Positions 17,599 to 27,084 of a stretch of DNA of 64,000 nucleotides are shown here, piece after piece. Where the stretch lies: contig NZ_LT629971.1 in assembly GCF_900108565.1 (NCBI RefSeq), positions 868,001-932,000 on the forward strand, in the 5' to 3' direction. The stretch is from Mycolicibacterium rutilum. Its GTDB lineage: Bacteria; Actinomycetota; Actinomycetes; Mycobacteriales; Mycobacteriaceae. Numbering within the stretch: the stretch's first letter is position 1; each line of letters begins with the position of its first letter. Under the pieces are notes generated by a model. The model was given only the letters and a program-made list of their open reading frames with translations, made no database searches and was not told the origin of the DNA. The translations under genes were made by a program, and so were the position numbers.

Positions 17599-19186
17599 CC
17601 GCGATCAGGTGCTGCAGCGTCGGCTCGCCGGTGACGAACTTGTCGACGGCCTGCTCGGCGAGGAGGTCCTGGCCGGTCTGACGGATGACGTGCTGGCGTA
17701 GGTGCTCGCCCCACGACCGCACGATGAACGCCTCGACGAACGTGTTGGGCTGCTCGCCGCTGCGGAACAGCCGCCACTGCGCCGCGCCGGTGCGCTGCCG
17801 CGAACGCCCGACCCGCGCCATCGCCGCGATGAAGCCCGCCTCGTCCTCGGGCTCGACGCGGTAGGACTTGAGCACCACGACGGGCCCGTCGGGCGGTTCG
17901 GGCTCGAACACCAGCGCCGGTTCACCCCAGTGCGCCGACACCTCCACGTCGAGATCGCCGGTGCCCGGGTGCAGCGGCCACCACAGCAGCGACACCGCGC
18001 AGCCCGCCAACAGCGCCGCGCTGATCAGCAGCGCCGCCACGCTGCCCGCGCCCTCGGCGATCAGACCCCACACCAGCGACCCGACCGCCTGCCCGCCCAT
18101 GAACACCAGCTGATAGACCGACAGGCCGCGGGCCCGCACCCACGCGGGCAGGCTCAGCTGCAGCGACGCGTTCAACGTCGACAGGGTCAACAGCCATGAC
18201 AACCCGCCGATCACCAGCGCGGCCAGCACCACCCCGAAGATCGGCACCACCGCGAGCACGACGGTCGCGACGGCGAATCCGCCCGCGCCCACCAACAGCA
18301 GCACGTTGCGCCCGAACGTGGACTGCAACCGCGACAGCACCGTCGCCCCGCACACCGCACCCACCCCCAGCGCACCGAGCAGCATGCCGTAACCGGCCGA
18401 CGACAGGTGCAGCTGCCGGTCGGCGATCACCGCCAGCAACCCCCACAGCGCGCTGCCCGGCGCGATGAACAGCAACGCGCGCAACAGGATCCGTCGCACC
18501 ACCGGCGAGCTGCGGATGTAGCGCTGGCCCGCGCTGAGCGCCGCCAGCGGCCGCTCGGTCGGCAGCACGCGTTCCTCCGCCGGGCGCCGCCAGCCGACCA
18601 GCACCACGACGATGCCCACGAACGACACCGCGTTCAGCGCGAACACCAGCGTCGGCCCCGACAACGACACCAGCACACCCGCGACCGCCGGGCCGATCGC
18701 CCGTGCACCGTTCATGCTCATGCTGGTCAGCGCCGCCGCGGCCGGAATCTGGTCGCGGGGAACGAGTTCCGGCTGAATCGCCTGCCACGCCGGAGCTGTC
18801 AGCGCCTGACCGCACCCGATCAGGAACAACAACGTGAGCAGCAGCGCCGGCGTCGCCACCCCGACACCGGTCAGCACCGCCAGCAGCGACACACCGGCCG
18901 CCATCGCGGCCTGGGTGGCGATCAGTAACCGGCGGCGGTCGACGAGATCGGCCAACACCCCGGACGGCAGCGCCAGCAACATGACCGGCAACGCGGTCGC
19001 GGTCTGCACCAGCGGCACCAGCACCGCGGCACCAGGATCGCCGACGAGCATCCACTGCGCGCCGACGGTCTGCATCCAGGTGCCCAGGTTGGACACGAAC
19101 TGCGCGATCCACAGGGCGCGGTACACCGGCGACGCGAACGGCGCCCAGGCGGACGGCACCGCGCGATCACGGGTGGGTGCTGCCAT
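17591..19186 (-). CDS. MFS exporter of the EntS-like (MFS_3) type
   Basis: A 531-residue permease with about twelve helices (residues 20-410) and the major-facilitator loop motif after helix 2 as GVLADLVDRRRLL. The C-terminal cytosolic region of about 110 residues (from HWGEPALVFEP to the end) is longer than in most MFS transporters and resembles the soluble tail seen in the EntS-like transmembrane secretion effector group. The substrate may be a small secreted metabolite or drug. ATG 19186 is chosen: AGGAG lies six bases upstream. It converges on aftD with an 8-bp overlap and diverges from php. It has no counterpart I recall at this spot in M. tuberculosis. Confidence 0.85.
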   Translation of the reverse strand: MAAPTRDRAVPSAWAPFASPVYRALWIAQFVSNLGTWMQTVGAQWMLVGDPGAAVLVPLVQTATALPVMLLALPSGVLADLVDRRRLLIATQAAMAAGVSLLAVLTGVGVATPALLLTLLFLIGCGQALTAPAWQAIQPELVPRDQIPAAAALTSMSMNGARAIGPAVAGVLVSLSGPTLVFALNAVSFVGIVVVLVGWRRPAEERVLPTERPLAALSAGQRYIRSSPVVRRILLRALLFIAPGSALWGLLAVIADRQLHLSSAGYGMLLGALGVGAVCGATVLSRLQSTFGRNVLLLVGAGGFAVATVVLAVVPIFGVVLAALVIGGLSWLLTLSTLNASLQLSLPAWVRARGLSVYQLVFMGGQAVGSLVWGLIAEGAGSVAALLISAALLAGCAVSLLWWPLHPGTGDLDVEVSAHWGEPALVFEPEPPDGPVVVLKSYRVEPEDEAGFIAAMARVGRSRQRTGAAQWRLFRSGEQPNTFVEAFIVRSWGEHLRQHVIRQTGQDLLAEQAVDKFVTGEPTLQHLIAVN

Positions 19187-19247
19187 GTGTGCTCCTGTAC
19201 CCGAATTACACAGACAATCGGCCGGCTCCGGTCCTAGCATCGGCCGG

Positions 19248-20225
19248 GTGCCGACGATCAACACCGCCCGCGGGGCGATCGACACCGCAGACCTCGGTGT
19301 CACGCTCATGCATGAGCACGTCTTCATCATGTCGACCGAGGTCATCGAGAACCACCCGCAGGGGTGGGGTGACGAGGAGCGGCGGATCGCCGACGCCATC
19401 GACCGGCTCAACGAGCTCAAGTCGCGCGGCGTCGACACGATCGTCGACCTGACGGTCATCGGCCTGGGCCGTTATCTGCCCCGCATCGCCAGAATCGCGG
19501 CGGCCACCGAACTGAACATCGTGGTGGCCACCGGCCTGTACACCTACAACGATGTGCCGATGCACTTCCACTTCCGCGGGCCCGGCACCGCGCTCGGCGG
19601 CCCGGAGTTCATGACCGAGATGTTCGTCCGCGACATCGAGGAAGGTTTCGCTGACACCGATATCCGGGCGGCGATCCTCAAGTGCGCCACCGACGAGCCC
19701 GGCGTCACGCCCGGTGTCGAACGGGTGCTGCGCGCGGTCGCGGCCGCGCACCGGCAGACCGGCGTGCCGATCTCCACCCACACCCACGCCGCCAGCCGCC
19801 GCGGCCTCGAACAACAGCGCATCTTCGCCGACGAGGGCGTCGACCTGACCCGCGTCGTCATCGGGCACTCCGGCGACACCACCGACATCGGGTACCTCGA
19901 GGAGCTCATCGCCGGCGGCTCCTACCTCGGGATGGACCGGTTCGGGGTGGACGCCTACCTGGGTTTCGAGGACCGGGTGAACACGGTCGCGACGATGTGC
20001 GAACGCGGCCACGCCGACAAGATGGTGCTATCCCATGACGCCTCATGCTATTTCGATGCGCTGCCGGAGGAGACGCTGCACGTGGCGATGCCGAACTGGC
20101 ACTACCTGCACATCCACAACGACGTCATCCCCGCTCTCAAGGCGCGCGGCGTCACCGACGAACAGTTGACCACGATGCTGGTCGACAACCCACGCCGGAT
20201 CTTCGAGGCACGGGGCGGGTACTGA
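19248..20225 (+). CDS. php: Phosphotriesterase-like lactonase (Php)
   Basis: Binuclear-metal amidohydrolase of 325 residues; the homologue PPH/Php of M. tuberculosis has 326. Family members hydrolyse acyl-homoserine and other lactones, with weak organophosphate activity. The metal ligands are all visible: His22 and His24 (LMHEHVF), the carboxylated Lys145 (ILKCATDEPG), His178 (STHTHA), His207 (IGHSGD) and Asp264 (SHDAS). GTG 19248 is chosen because TAGCAT lies seven bases upstream (leaderless pattern) and the reading starts at the family N-terminus. An acyl-CoA synthetase gene starts one base after its stop, so the lactonase product, a hydroxy acid, could be the ligase substrate. That pathway is inference. 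Confidence 0.93.
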   Translation: MPTINTARGAIDTADLGVTLMHEHVFIMSTEVIENHPQGWGDEERRIADAIDRLNELKSRGVDTIVDLTVIGLGRYLPRIARIAAATELNIVVATGLYTYNDVPMHFHFRGPGTALGGPEFMTEMFVRDIEEGFADTDIRAAILKCATDEPGVTPGVERVLRAVAAAHRQTGVPISTHTHAASRRGLEQQRIFADEGVDLTRVVIGHSGDTTDIGYLEELIAGGSYLGMDRFGVDAYLGFEDRVNTVATMCERGHADKMVLSHDASCYFDALPEETLHVAMPNWHYLHIHNDVIPALKARGVTDEQLTTMLVDNPRRIFEARGGY

Positions 20226-20226
20226 C

Positions 20227-21693
20227 ATGACCGAACCGACCCCGCCGATCAGCACCCAGATCTCGCGACTCGCCGCGGCCGCCCCCGACGCGCCGGCGGC
20301 CACCTGCGAGGGGGTGACCATCACCCGCGGCGAACTCGACGCGTCGACCAACCGGCTGGCCCGCGCCTACGCCGAACTCGGTGTGCGACAGGGCGATTAC
20401 GTGACGGTCGTGCTGCCCAACTCGATCGAGTGGGTGCAGGCGGTGGTGGCCACCTGGAAACTGGGTGCGGTACCGCAACCGCTGTCACCGCGGCTGCCCG
20501 ACGCCGAACTGGCCGCGCTGCTCGACCTGCGGCCCCGCGCGCTGGTGGTCGGCCGCGACGACCCGACCGGCCGGACTCCCAGTGTGCCAGCGGGTTTCGC
20601 GCCCGACCCGGCACTGCCTGATGCGGGCCTGCCGGAGAAGGTGTCGCCGGTGTTCAAGGCGATGGCCTCCGGTGGCAGCACCGGACGGCCGAAGCTCATC
20701 GAGGCGGGCGGCGACAGCCGTTTCCCCGCGCTGGCGGGGTATCCGCTGGGCGCGCAGGAGGGCGACGTGAACCTGCTCTCGGTGCCGTTGAGCCACAACA
20801 CCGGCTTCACCACGTTCGCGATCGGCCTGGTGCAGGGCCATCACCTGGTGCTGATGCCGCGCTTCGAACCGCACGAGTTCCTGCGGCTGGTCACCGAACA
20901 CCGCGTCACGTTCCTCGCCACGGTGCCGACGATCATGCAGCGCCTGCTGCCGGTGTACCGCGCCGACCCGGACGCCTACGACCTGTCGTCGATCCGCCGG
21001 TTCTGGCACCTGGCCGCGCCGTGCCCGCCGGCGATCAAACGGGCGTGGATCGACCTGCTGGCGCCGGAAGCGGTGTGGGAACTGTACGGCGGCACCGAAT
21101 TACAGGCGTTGACGTTCATCTCCGGTGAACAGTGGCTGGCGCACCCGGGATCGGTCGGCGTGGTGGTGGCCGGTGAGATGAAGGTGCTCGACGACGACGG
21201 CAACGAATGCCCGCCGGGTGTGGTCGGCGAGATCTACATGCGGCCCTCGCCGGGCAGCGCGCCCACCTACCGCTACGTCGGCGCCACCGCGAAGTCGCGC
21301 GACGGCTGGGACTCGCTGGGCGATCTCGGCTACTTCGACGAGGACGGCTTCCTGTACCTCAACGACCGCCGCGTCGACATGTTCACCGTCGGCGGCCGCA
21401 ACGTCTATCCCGCCGAGATCGAGTCCGCGCTCAGCGAGCACCCGCGGGTGCTGTCGTGTCTGGTGGTCGGCGTGCCCGACGAGGATCTCGGCCAGGTGCC
21501 GCACGCGCTGGTGCAGGCCGACGGTCTCGACGAGGCCGACGTCGTGGCGTTCCTGGCCGAGCGGCTCGAACGCTACAAGGTGCCGCGCACCGTCGAGTTC
21601 AGCGAGACGCCGCTGCGCGACGACGCGGGCAAGGCGCGCCGCTCGGCGGTGCGCGACGACGTCATCTCGAGATTGGCTCAGGCGCGTCGGTGA
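20227..21693 (+). CDS. Acyl-CoA synthetase (ANL superfamily)
   Basis: AMP-forming carboxylate-CoA ligase of 488 residues. The phosphate loop ASGGSTGRPKLIEAGG lies near residue 150. Core motif YGGTELQ follows near residue 287; the hinge region is DSLGDLGYFDEDGFLYLNDRR near residue 365, and the C-terminal Lys is in DDAGKARRSAV. The Gly-Gly-Ser-Thr-Gly loop instead of Ser-Ser-Gly-Thr-Thr resembles bile-acid-CoA ligase-like members. It is coupled to php with a 1-bp gap, so both products probably act in one catabolic step pair. Its 3' end overlaps the convergent acyltransferase gene by 32 bp. The carboxylate substrate is unknown. Confidence 0.88.
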   Translation: MTEPTPPISTQISRLAAAAPDAPAATCEGVTITRGELDASTNRLARAYAELGVRQGDYVTVVLPNSIEWVQAVVATWKLGAVPQPLSPRLPDAELAALLDLRPRALVVGRDDPTGRTPSVPAGFAPDPALPDAGLPEKVSPVFKAMASGGSTGRPKLIEAGGDSRFPALAGYPLGAQEGDVNLLSVPLSHNTGFTTFAIGLVQGHHLVLMPRFEPHEFLRLVTEHRVTFLATVPTIMQRLLPVYRADPDAYDLSSIRRFWHLAAPCPPAIKRAWIDLLAPEAVWELYGGTELQALTFISGEQWLAHPGSVGVVVAGEMKVLDDDGNECPPGVVGEIYMRPSPGSAPTYRYVGATAKSRDGWDSLGDLGYFDEDGFLYLNDRRVDMFTVGGRNVYPAEIESALSEHPRVLSCLVVGVPDEDLGQVPHALVQADGLDEADVVAFLAERLERYKVPRTVEFSETPLRDDAGKARRSAVRDDVISRLAQARR

Positions 21694-22852
21694 CCGAGGA
21701 GTCCAGCGGCGGGACGGGCCGCTGGTGCCGGTACTCCCAGCGCCGCAGCGCCTGCCGGCACGGCTCCTCCACCAACGCGTAGCTGACCGCCGCGATCGCG
21801 AACCCGAACACCAGCGTCAGCGCCAGCACCACCGGCATGTTCCCGTTGAACGCGAACTGCCCGATCATCGGGAACACCATCGCCAACGCGGCCAGGTGCC
21901 AGATGAACAGCCCGTAGGACCAGCGGCCCAGCGTCACCATCGCGGTGCTGCCGAGGATGCGGTGCGGGGTGCCCGGGCGGTCGAGCACCAGCGGCGCGAG
22001 CAGCGCCCCCGCCACCACCGCGCCCATCGCGGTCTTGACGGTGACCTGGGTGATGCTGCCGAACTGCAGGCCCTCGTTGCCGGCCAGCGGGGAGGCGGCG
22101 ACGCCAAACGCCGCCGCAGCGACCAGCCCCATCAGGATCGGCTGGCGGCCCAGCCGGTGCGCCCAGCCGACCCGCGTCACGGTCAGCTCGGCCAAGATCA
22201 TGCCCGCGGCGAACCAGGAGAAGAACGCCGGCGGCCAGTTCCACAGGTTGTGCCCGGAGTCCGGGTCGAACGGGATGCGCACCCAGAACAGGCTGGCCAC
22301 CGCGGCGGCCAGCAGGACCGGGATCCGCGCGCGCACCGGCACGCGGCGCACCAGCAGCGCCAGGAAGGGCAGCGCGATATAGAAGGCCACCTCGACCGAC
22401 AGGCTCCACATCTGGGTCAGCCCGGCGGTCAGGGTGAGCGGCACATAGATCTGCGTCAGGGTCAGGTTGGCCAGCCAGACCGTCGCGTCGGCGCGGGCGT
22501 CGACCGCACCGGGCAGCAGCAGCAGGATCACGACGACCGCCACCAGGTAGCCGGGCAGGATGCGAACCAGGCGGGACCGCAGGTAGTGCCCAGTCGGCGG
22601 GATCGGGCGCAGCCCCCGCGCGGCCGCGGCGTGCCCGCGCCACAGCAGGAACCCCGACAGCGCGAAGAACACCGCGACGGCCAGGTCGAACCGCCCGAAG
22701 ATACGGCCGGTGATGCCGCTGGAGTGCCCGGTCTGGAAGGCGACGTGGGTGACGACGACGCCGATGGCTGCGCACGCGCGCATGCCCTCGACGGCAGGCA
22801 GGAAGCTGCGGGTGCCTCCTACTGCGTCGTTGTCCACGTCCTTACCCGGCAC
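21662..22852 (-). CDS. Membrane acyltransferase-3 family protein (Rv0228-like)
   Basis: Polytopic O-acyltransferase with about ten helices. The N-terminal catalytic region reads FLPAVEGMRACAAIGVVVTH; the His after the first helix is conserved in the family. RSRLVRILPGYLVAV and QMWSLSVEVAFYIALP are further family motifs. Published work on Corynebacterineae assigns a protein of this type at the equivalent locus to acetylation of trehalose monomycolate; I recall this and cannot confirm orthology here. GTG 22852 is used; a TTG at 22879 would add nine residues. It faces the DUF3068 gene across a 142-bp gap and overlaps the ligase gene 3' end by 32 bp. Confidence 0.85.
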   Translation of the reverse strand: MPGKDVDNDAVGGTRSFLPAVEGMRACAAIGVVVTHVAFQTGHSSGITGRIFGRFDLAVAVFFALSGFLLWRGHAAAARGLRPIPPTGHYLRSRLVRILPGYLVAVVVILLLLPGAVDARADATVWLANLTLTQIYVPLTLTAGLTQMWSLSVEVAFYIALPFLALLVRRVPVRARIPVLLAAAVASLFWVRIPFDPDSGHNLWNWPPAFFSWFAAGMILAELTVTRVGWAHRLGRQPILMGLVAAAAFGVAASPLAGNEGLQFGSITQVTVKTAMGAVVAGALLAPLVLDRPGTPHRILGSTAMVTLGRWSYGLFIWHLAALAMVFPMIGQFAFNGNMPVVLALTLVFGFAIAAVSYALVEEPCRQALRRWEYRHQRPVPPLDSSVTDAPEPISR

Positions 22853-22980
22853 GCCGACCAGTGTGCCGCGTTGGTGCAAAGCCGGTGATTAGCGGGTAGT
22901 CAGCGCGGGCGGCCCTGCAACTAAACGACTGCCTTAACTTGGGCTGTTAGGGTCAAACGGGTTTTTGGGTCCTGCAGGCT

Positions 22981-22988
22981 GAAGGAGG
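22981..22988 (+). promoter_or_regulatory. Ribosome binding site before the TTG start of the DUF3068 gene
   Basis: GAAGGAGG lies six bases upstream of TTG at 22995. No in-frame ATG or GTG gives a plausible N-terminal helix, so a TTG start is best supported. Confidence 0.7.
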
Positions 22989-22994
22989 CACGGT

Positions 22995-24191
22995 TTGAAC
23001 CGCGCAGTCGCGCTGCGTATCGCAGCGTGCGGGATCTTGGGGCTGGGCGCTGCCCTGTTGATCGCCGCGCTGTTGCTGTCCACCTACACCGAAGGCAAGA
23101 TCGCCAAGATCCCGCTGGACCTCGACGCCACCCTCGTCAGCGACGGCACCGGCACCGCGTTCAACCCGGCGTCGCTCAACGAAGAGAAGTTCGTGGTGGA
23201 CCGCGACGTGCCGATGGCGCTACAGGAGCAGGTCTCGGTGGAGTCCCCGTCGAACGCCGACGTGGTGACGCTTCAGGTCGGCAGTTCGCTGCGCCGCACC
23301 GACCAGCAGCAGGACAACGGCCTGCTGCTCGCGATGGTGGACACCGTGACCGTCAACCGCAGCACCGCCGAAGCGGTCTCCAGCGAGAGCAATCCCGGCG
23401 GCGCGGTGCAGAAGCCGCGGGCCATCGACGATGACAAGCCGCCGACCAACATCGCGCTGCCGCACGAGGGGCTGGCCTACCGGTTCCCGTTCCAGACCGA
23501 GAAGAAGACGTACTCGGTGTTCGATCCGATCGCGCAGAAGCCGTTCGACGCCAACTACGACGGTGAGGAAGACGTCAACGGGCTGACCACCTACAAGTTC
23601 AGCCAGGACGTCGGCTACGACTCCGACGGCAAGCTCGTCGAGCCGGTCAAGTACGCCTCGCTGTACGAGGACGACGCCGACGCCGAGGTGACCGCCCGCG
23701 CCGCGATGTGGGGTGTGCCCGGCGAACCCGACGAGTCGATCACCATGTCGCGCTACTACGCTGCGCAGCGCACCTTCTGGGTGGACCCGGTCTCGGGCAC
23801 CATCGTCAAGAAGGAAGAGCACGGCTACCACTACTACGCACGCGAACCGCTCAAGCCCGAAGTGACGTTCGTCGACTACACGGTCACGTCCAACGAGGAG
23901 ACCGTGGAGTCGCAGGTGGCCAGCGCCAGCGACGAGCGGGACCGGGTGGCGCTGTGGGGCCGCATCCTGCCGATCACGTTCACCGCGACGGGCCTGGTGC
24001 TGCTGGTCGGCGGCGCCCTGCTCGGATCGTTCAGCTTGCGCGCGGAGTCCGCGTTGATCGATCCCGGGCTCGACGAGGCCGATCACGGGTTCTTCGACAC
24101 GCAGGGCATCAAGGTGCCCGGCGCCGAGGCCAAGACCGAGAAGCTGCCCACGCAGCGGCCGACCGACCTACCGCCGGACAGACCGGTCTGA
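22995..24191 (+). CDS. DUF3068 membrane protein (Rv0227c-like)
   Basis: A 398-residue protein with an N-terminal helix (about 7-30), a large extracytoplasmic domain rich in beta strands (about 31-322), and a C-terminal helix (about 325-348) followed by a short cytosolic Pro-rich tail ending PTDLPPDRPV. This layout is typical of DUF3068, a mycolata-specific family; a corynebacterial member has been reported to be needed for lipomannan maturation. It may act with the downstream membrane protein and the neighbouring glycosyltransferase in envelope glycolipid assembly. The start is a TTG at 22995, supported by GAAGGAGG six bases upstream. The next gene begins 27 bp after the stop. Confidence 0.9.
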   Translation: MNRAVALRIAACGILGLGAALLIAALLLSTYTEGKIAKIPLDLDATLVSDGTGTAFNPASLNEEKFVVDRDVPMALQEQVSVESPSNADVVTLQVGSSLRRTDQQQDNGLLLAMVDTVTVNRSTAEAVSSESNPGGAVQKPRAIDDDKPPTNIALPHEGLAYRFPFQTEKKTYSVFDPIAQKPFDANYDGEEDVNGLTTYKFSQDVGYDSDGKLVEPVKYASLYEDDADAEVTARAAMWGVPGEPDESITMSRYYAAQRTFWVDPVSGTIVKKEEHGYHYYAREPLKPEVTFVDYTVTSNEETVESQVASASDERDRVALWGRILPITFTATGLVLLVGGALLGSFSLRAESALIDPGLDEADHGFFDTQGIKVPGAEAKTEKLPTQRPTDLPPDRPV

Positions 24192-24217
24192 CCCGGCGGT
24201 TCCTCACGCGCGCGCCG

Positions 24218-25903
24218 GTGATCCCGGCGTATGCGCTCCTGCTCGCGTTGGCGGTGACCGCACCGCTGCTGCAACCGGGCTATCTGTTGTTGCGCGACGC
24301 GGTCTCCACACCGCGCTCCTATCTGTCCGATGCGGCGCTGGGCCTGTCGGAGGCGGCGCCGCGCGCGCTGCCGCAGGACTTCTTAGTGGCCCTGGCGTCG
24401 TCGGCGTTCGACGGCGGCGTGGTGGTCAAGGTGCTGCTGATCGTCGGGCTGTGGCTGGCGGGGTGGGGCGCGGCCCGGTTGGCGGCGGCGGTGCTGCCGG
24501 AGGCGGGGCTGGGCGGGCAATTCGTGGCGGCGACGCTGGCGGTGTGGAATCCCTATGTCGCCGAACGACTTCTGCAGGGGCATTGGAGCCTGCTGGTGGG
24601 ATTCGGCTGCCTGCCGTGGGTGGCGGTCGCGATGTTGCGGTTGCGGGCGGCGGCGTCGTGGAGCGCGCTCGGCGCGCTGGTGTTCTGGATCGGGCTGGCC
24701 GGGTTGACCCCGACGGGGCTGATGCTGGCGGCGACGGTGGCGTCGGCGTGTGTTTGCGTTGCCGGCGAAGGGCTTTCGCGGTGGCGGTGCCTCGCGGTCG
24801 GACTGGGCGCGGCGGTGGTCGCGGCGCTGCCGTGGCTGACCGCGGCGGCGGTCGCGCAGTCGCTGTCGTCGTCTCAGGCCCAGGGGGTGGGCGCGTTCGC
24901 GGCGCGGGCGGAGCCGGGCCTCGGCACCCTGATCAGCCTGGCCGGTCTCGGCGGCATCTGGAACAGCGACGCGGTACCCGCCTCGCGCGCAACGCTTTTC
25001 GCGGTGGTCGCGACGGCGGTGCTGCTGGGTGTGGTGGCGCTGGGCCTGCCGGCCGCGGCGCGACGGCCGGCGGCGGTGCCGCTGCTGGTGCTGGCCGCGG
25101 TCGCGGTCGTGGTGCCCGCGGCGATGGCGACCGGGCCGGGTGTCGCGACGGTCGAGGCGCTGATCCGGTCGCTGCCCGGGTTGGGCATCGTGCGCGACGG
25201 CCAGAAGTGGGTGGCGCTGGCCATGCCGGGCTATGTGGTCGCGGGCGCCGGCGCCGTGCTGGCCCTGCGCCGGGTGCCGGTGGCGGCGACAGCCGCGGTG
25301 TGCTGCGCCGCGCTGATCGCGGTGCTGCCCGACCTGGCCTGGGGTGTCGGCGGCAAGGTGTCAGCGGTGCAGTACCCGCCGGGCTGGGCGCGGGTGGCCG
25401 CGCTGATCAACGACGAGCCGCTACCGGTGGCGGTGCTGCCGGTCGACAGCATGCGCCGGTTCGAGTGGGCCGGGGACGCGCCGGTGCTCGACCCGCTGCC
25501 GCGCTGGGTCCGCGCCGACGTGCTCAGCACCGGTGACCTGCAGATCGGCGGGCGGACGGTGCCGGGCGAGGGGCAGCGGGCGCGCGTCGTGCAGGACCTG
25601 CTGCTGAGCGGCGCGGACCGGGACTCGCTGGCGGCCGCCGGTGTCGGCTGGGTCGTTGTCGAATCCGGCAACGCCAGTTTGGAATTACCGGTCGCCTACA
25701 CCGACGACGACATCACGCTGTACCGGGTCGGCGGCTCGGCACCTGCCGCCGAGGGTCGCGGGGTCGTGCTGGCCGCGCACTGGGCGTGGCTGGCGATGCT
25801 CCTGATCCCGCCGAGCGCACGGTTGTTGACGCTTCTACTCGGGTTTCGGGTACGAAAGCGTGCGCTCGGCGAAGAAGGGGTCAGCCCTGGACGACGCCGC
25901 TGA
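24218..25903 (+). CDS. Polytopic membrane protein (Rv0226c-like)
   Basis: A 561-residue protein with about twelve hydrophobic helices spread from residue 5 to about 410, and a C-terminal soluble portion before a final helix (WAWLAMLLIPPSARLLTLLL) and a basic tail. The arrangement recalls GT-C glycosyltransferases, but no clear acidic loop motif can be assigned, so the activity is left open. GTG 24218 is the first plausible in-frame start after the DUF3068 stop; M. tuberculosis Rv0226c is slightly longer (576). It is part of the DUF3068 operon and its 3' end overlaps the convergent glycosyltransferase gene by 23 bp. Confidence 0.85.
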   Translation: MIPAYALLLALAVTAPLLQPGYLLLRDAVSTPRSYLSDAALGLSEAAPRALPQDFLVALASSAFDGGVVVKVLLIVGLWLAGWGAARLAAAVLPEAGLGGQFVAATLAVWNPYVAERLLQGHWSLLVGFGCLPWVAVAMLRLRAAASWSALGALVFWIGLAGLTPTGLMLAATVASACVCVAGEGLSRWRCLAVGLGAAVVAALPWLTAAAVAQSLSSSQAQGVGAFAARAEPGLGTLISLAGLGGIWNSDAVPASRATLFAVVATAVLLGVVALGLPAAARRPAAVPLLVLAAVAVVVPAAMATGPGVATVEALIRSLPGLGIVRDGQKWVALAMPGYVVAGAGAVLALRRVPVAATAAVCCAALIAVLPDLAWGVGGKVSAVQYPPGWARVAALINDEPLPVAVLPVDSMRRFEWAGDAPVLDPLPRWVRADVLSTGDLQIGGRTVPGEGQRARVVQDLLLSGADRDSLAAAGVGWVVVESGNASLELPVAYTDDDITLYRVGGSAPAAEGRGVVLAAHWAWLAMLLIPPSARLLTLLLGFRVRKRALGEEGVSPGRRR

Positions 25904-27047
25904 CGTGAACGCCGGCGTGCACGGACTCCAACACCGTGCGCATGGCCGCGGCGCTCTGCTGCCAGGAGAACTCGCCGCAGCGGGTGTGGGCCTTGGTGCC
26001 GAGCTGTTCGCGCAGCACGCCGTCGGTCAACAGCCGGCCGAGGCTCTCGACCAGGCCGTCGAAGTCGTCGACCAGCAGGCCGGTCACCCCGTCGACGATC
26101 GAGTCGGTCAGCCCGCCGGAGGACCGGTACCCGATCGTCGGCACCGAGTGCTGGCCCGCCTCGATGACGGCCAGCGCCCAGCCCTCCTTCCGCGACGGCA
26201 GCACGTGCACCCAAGCCTGTTGCAGGACATGATGTTTCGCTTCGTCGTCGACGTGCCCGTGGAACGTGACGGCGTCGGAGATGCCCAGCAGCTCGGCGTG
26301 CTCGACCAGCCGCTGCTCCCACCAGCCGCCGCCGACGACGTCGAGTTGCAGTCCCGGGATCCGCGGCCGCAGCGCCGCGACGGCCTCAAGCGCATCCTCG
26401 ATCTGTTTGTGCGGCACCAGCCGCGACAGCACCACGACCCGCGGGGCAGCCGCCCGCGGCGCGCTCAGCGTGGACGGCGGCGCCTCGTCGAGCCCGTTGC
26501 GCACCACCGCGATCTGGCTGGGCCGCACGCCCAGCGCGGTGAGGTCGCGCGCCGACGGCAGCGACACCGTCACGTACTGGTTGCGGCGATGCGCCCGCGG
26601 CGACAGCTTCGACTCGACGAACCAGCCGAGCCTGCCGACGGCCGCACCCGCGACCGGCCACTGCTCGCGGTGGCAGTGGTGCACCAGCACGGCGACGCGG
26701 CGCCCGTAGGCCAGCCGGGCCATGAACGGGATGCCGTTCTGCGTGTCGAGCACCACGTCGGGCTTGGCGTGCCGCAGCGGCCCCAGCCCGATCCGGGCCA
26801 GCACCATCGCCAGGCCGGCCCAGATGTAGACGGTGTAGCGGCCGCCGCCGCGGCTGACCCGCACACCGTCGACCACCTCGCGGCGCGGGGCACCCGGATA
26901 ACCCGCGGTGCGCATCGTCACCTCGACGCCGGACGCGACCAGTTGCGCGCCGATGCGCTGCAGGTAGGCCTCGCTGCCGCCGCCCTGCGGGTGTCCGGTG
27001 TCGCGCCAGCACAGCAGCAACACCGATTTGAGAGGGCGGACAGACAT
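25881..27047 (-). CDS. GT4-family glycosyltransferase (Rv0225-like)
   Basis: Cytosolic GT-B fold enzyme of 388 residues. The N-terminal domain starts MSVRPLKSVLLLCWRD and has the glycine-rich acceptor loop GHPQGGGSEAYL. The C-terminal domain has VVLSRLVPHKQIEDALEAV and the donor-sugar motif SRKEGWALAVIEAGQHSVP (the EX7E pair), which marks GT4 retaining enzymes using nucleotide sugars such as GDP-mannose. The acceptor is unknown. ATG 27047 is used: TACCCT is eight bases upstream, and the longer reading adds a non-homologous stretch. It diverges from the methyltransferase gene (37 bp apart). The conserved neighbourhood suggests envelope glycolipid modification. Confidence 0.9.
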   Translation of the reverse strand: MSVRPLKSVLLLCWRDTGHPQGGGSEAYLQRIGAQLVASGVEVTMRTAGYPGAPRREVVDGVRVSRGGGRYTVYIWAGLAMVLARIGLGPLRHAKPDVVLDTQNGIPFMARLAYGRRVAVLVHHCHREQWPVAGAAVGRLGWFVESKLSPRAHRRNQYVTVSLPSARDLTALGVRPSQIAVVRNGLDEAPPSTLSAPRAAAPRVVVLSRLVPHKQIEDALEAVAALRPRIPGLQLDVVGGGWWEQRLVEHAELLGISDAVTFHGHVDDEAKHHVLQQAWVHVLPSRKEGWALAVIEAGQHSVPTIGYRSSGGLTDSIVDGVTGLLVDDFDGLVESLGRLLTDGVLREQLGTKAHTRCGEFSWQQSAAAMRTVLESVHAGVHVSGVVQG

Positions 27048-27084
27048 CACCGGTAAGGGTAGTCGCTGCGTAGGGTGCGCAGAC

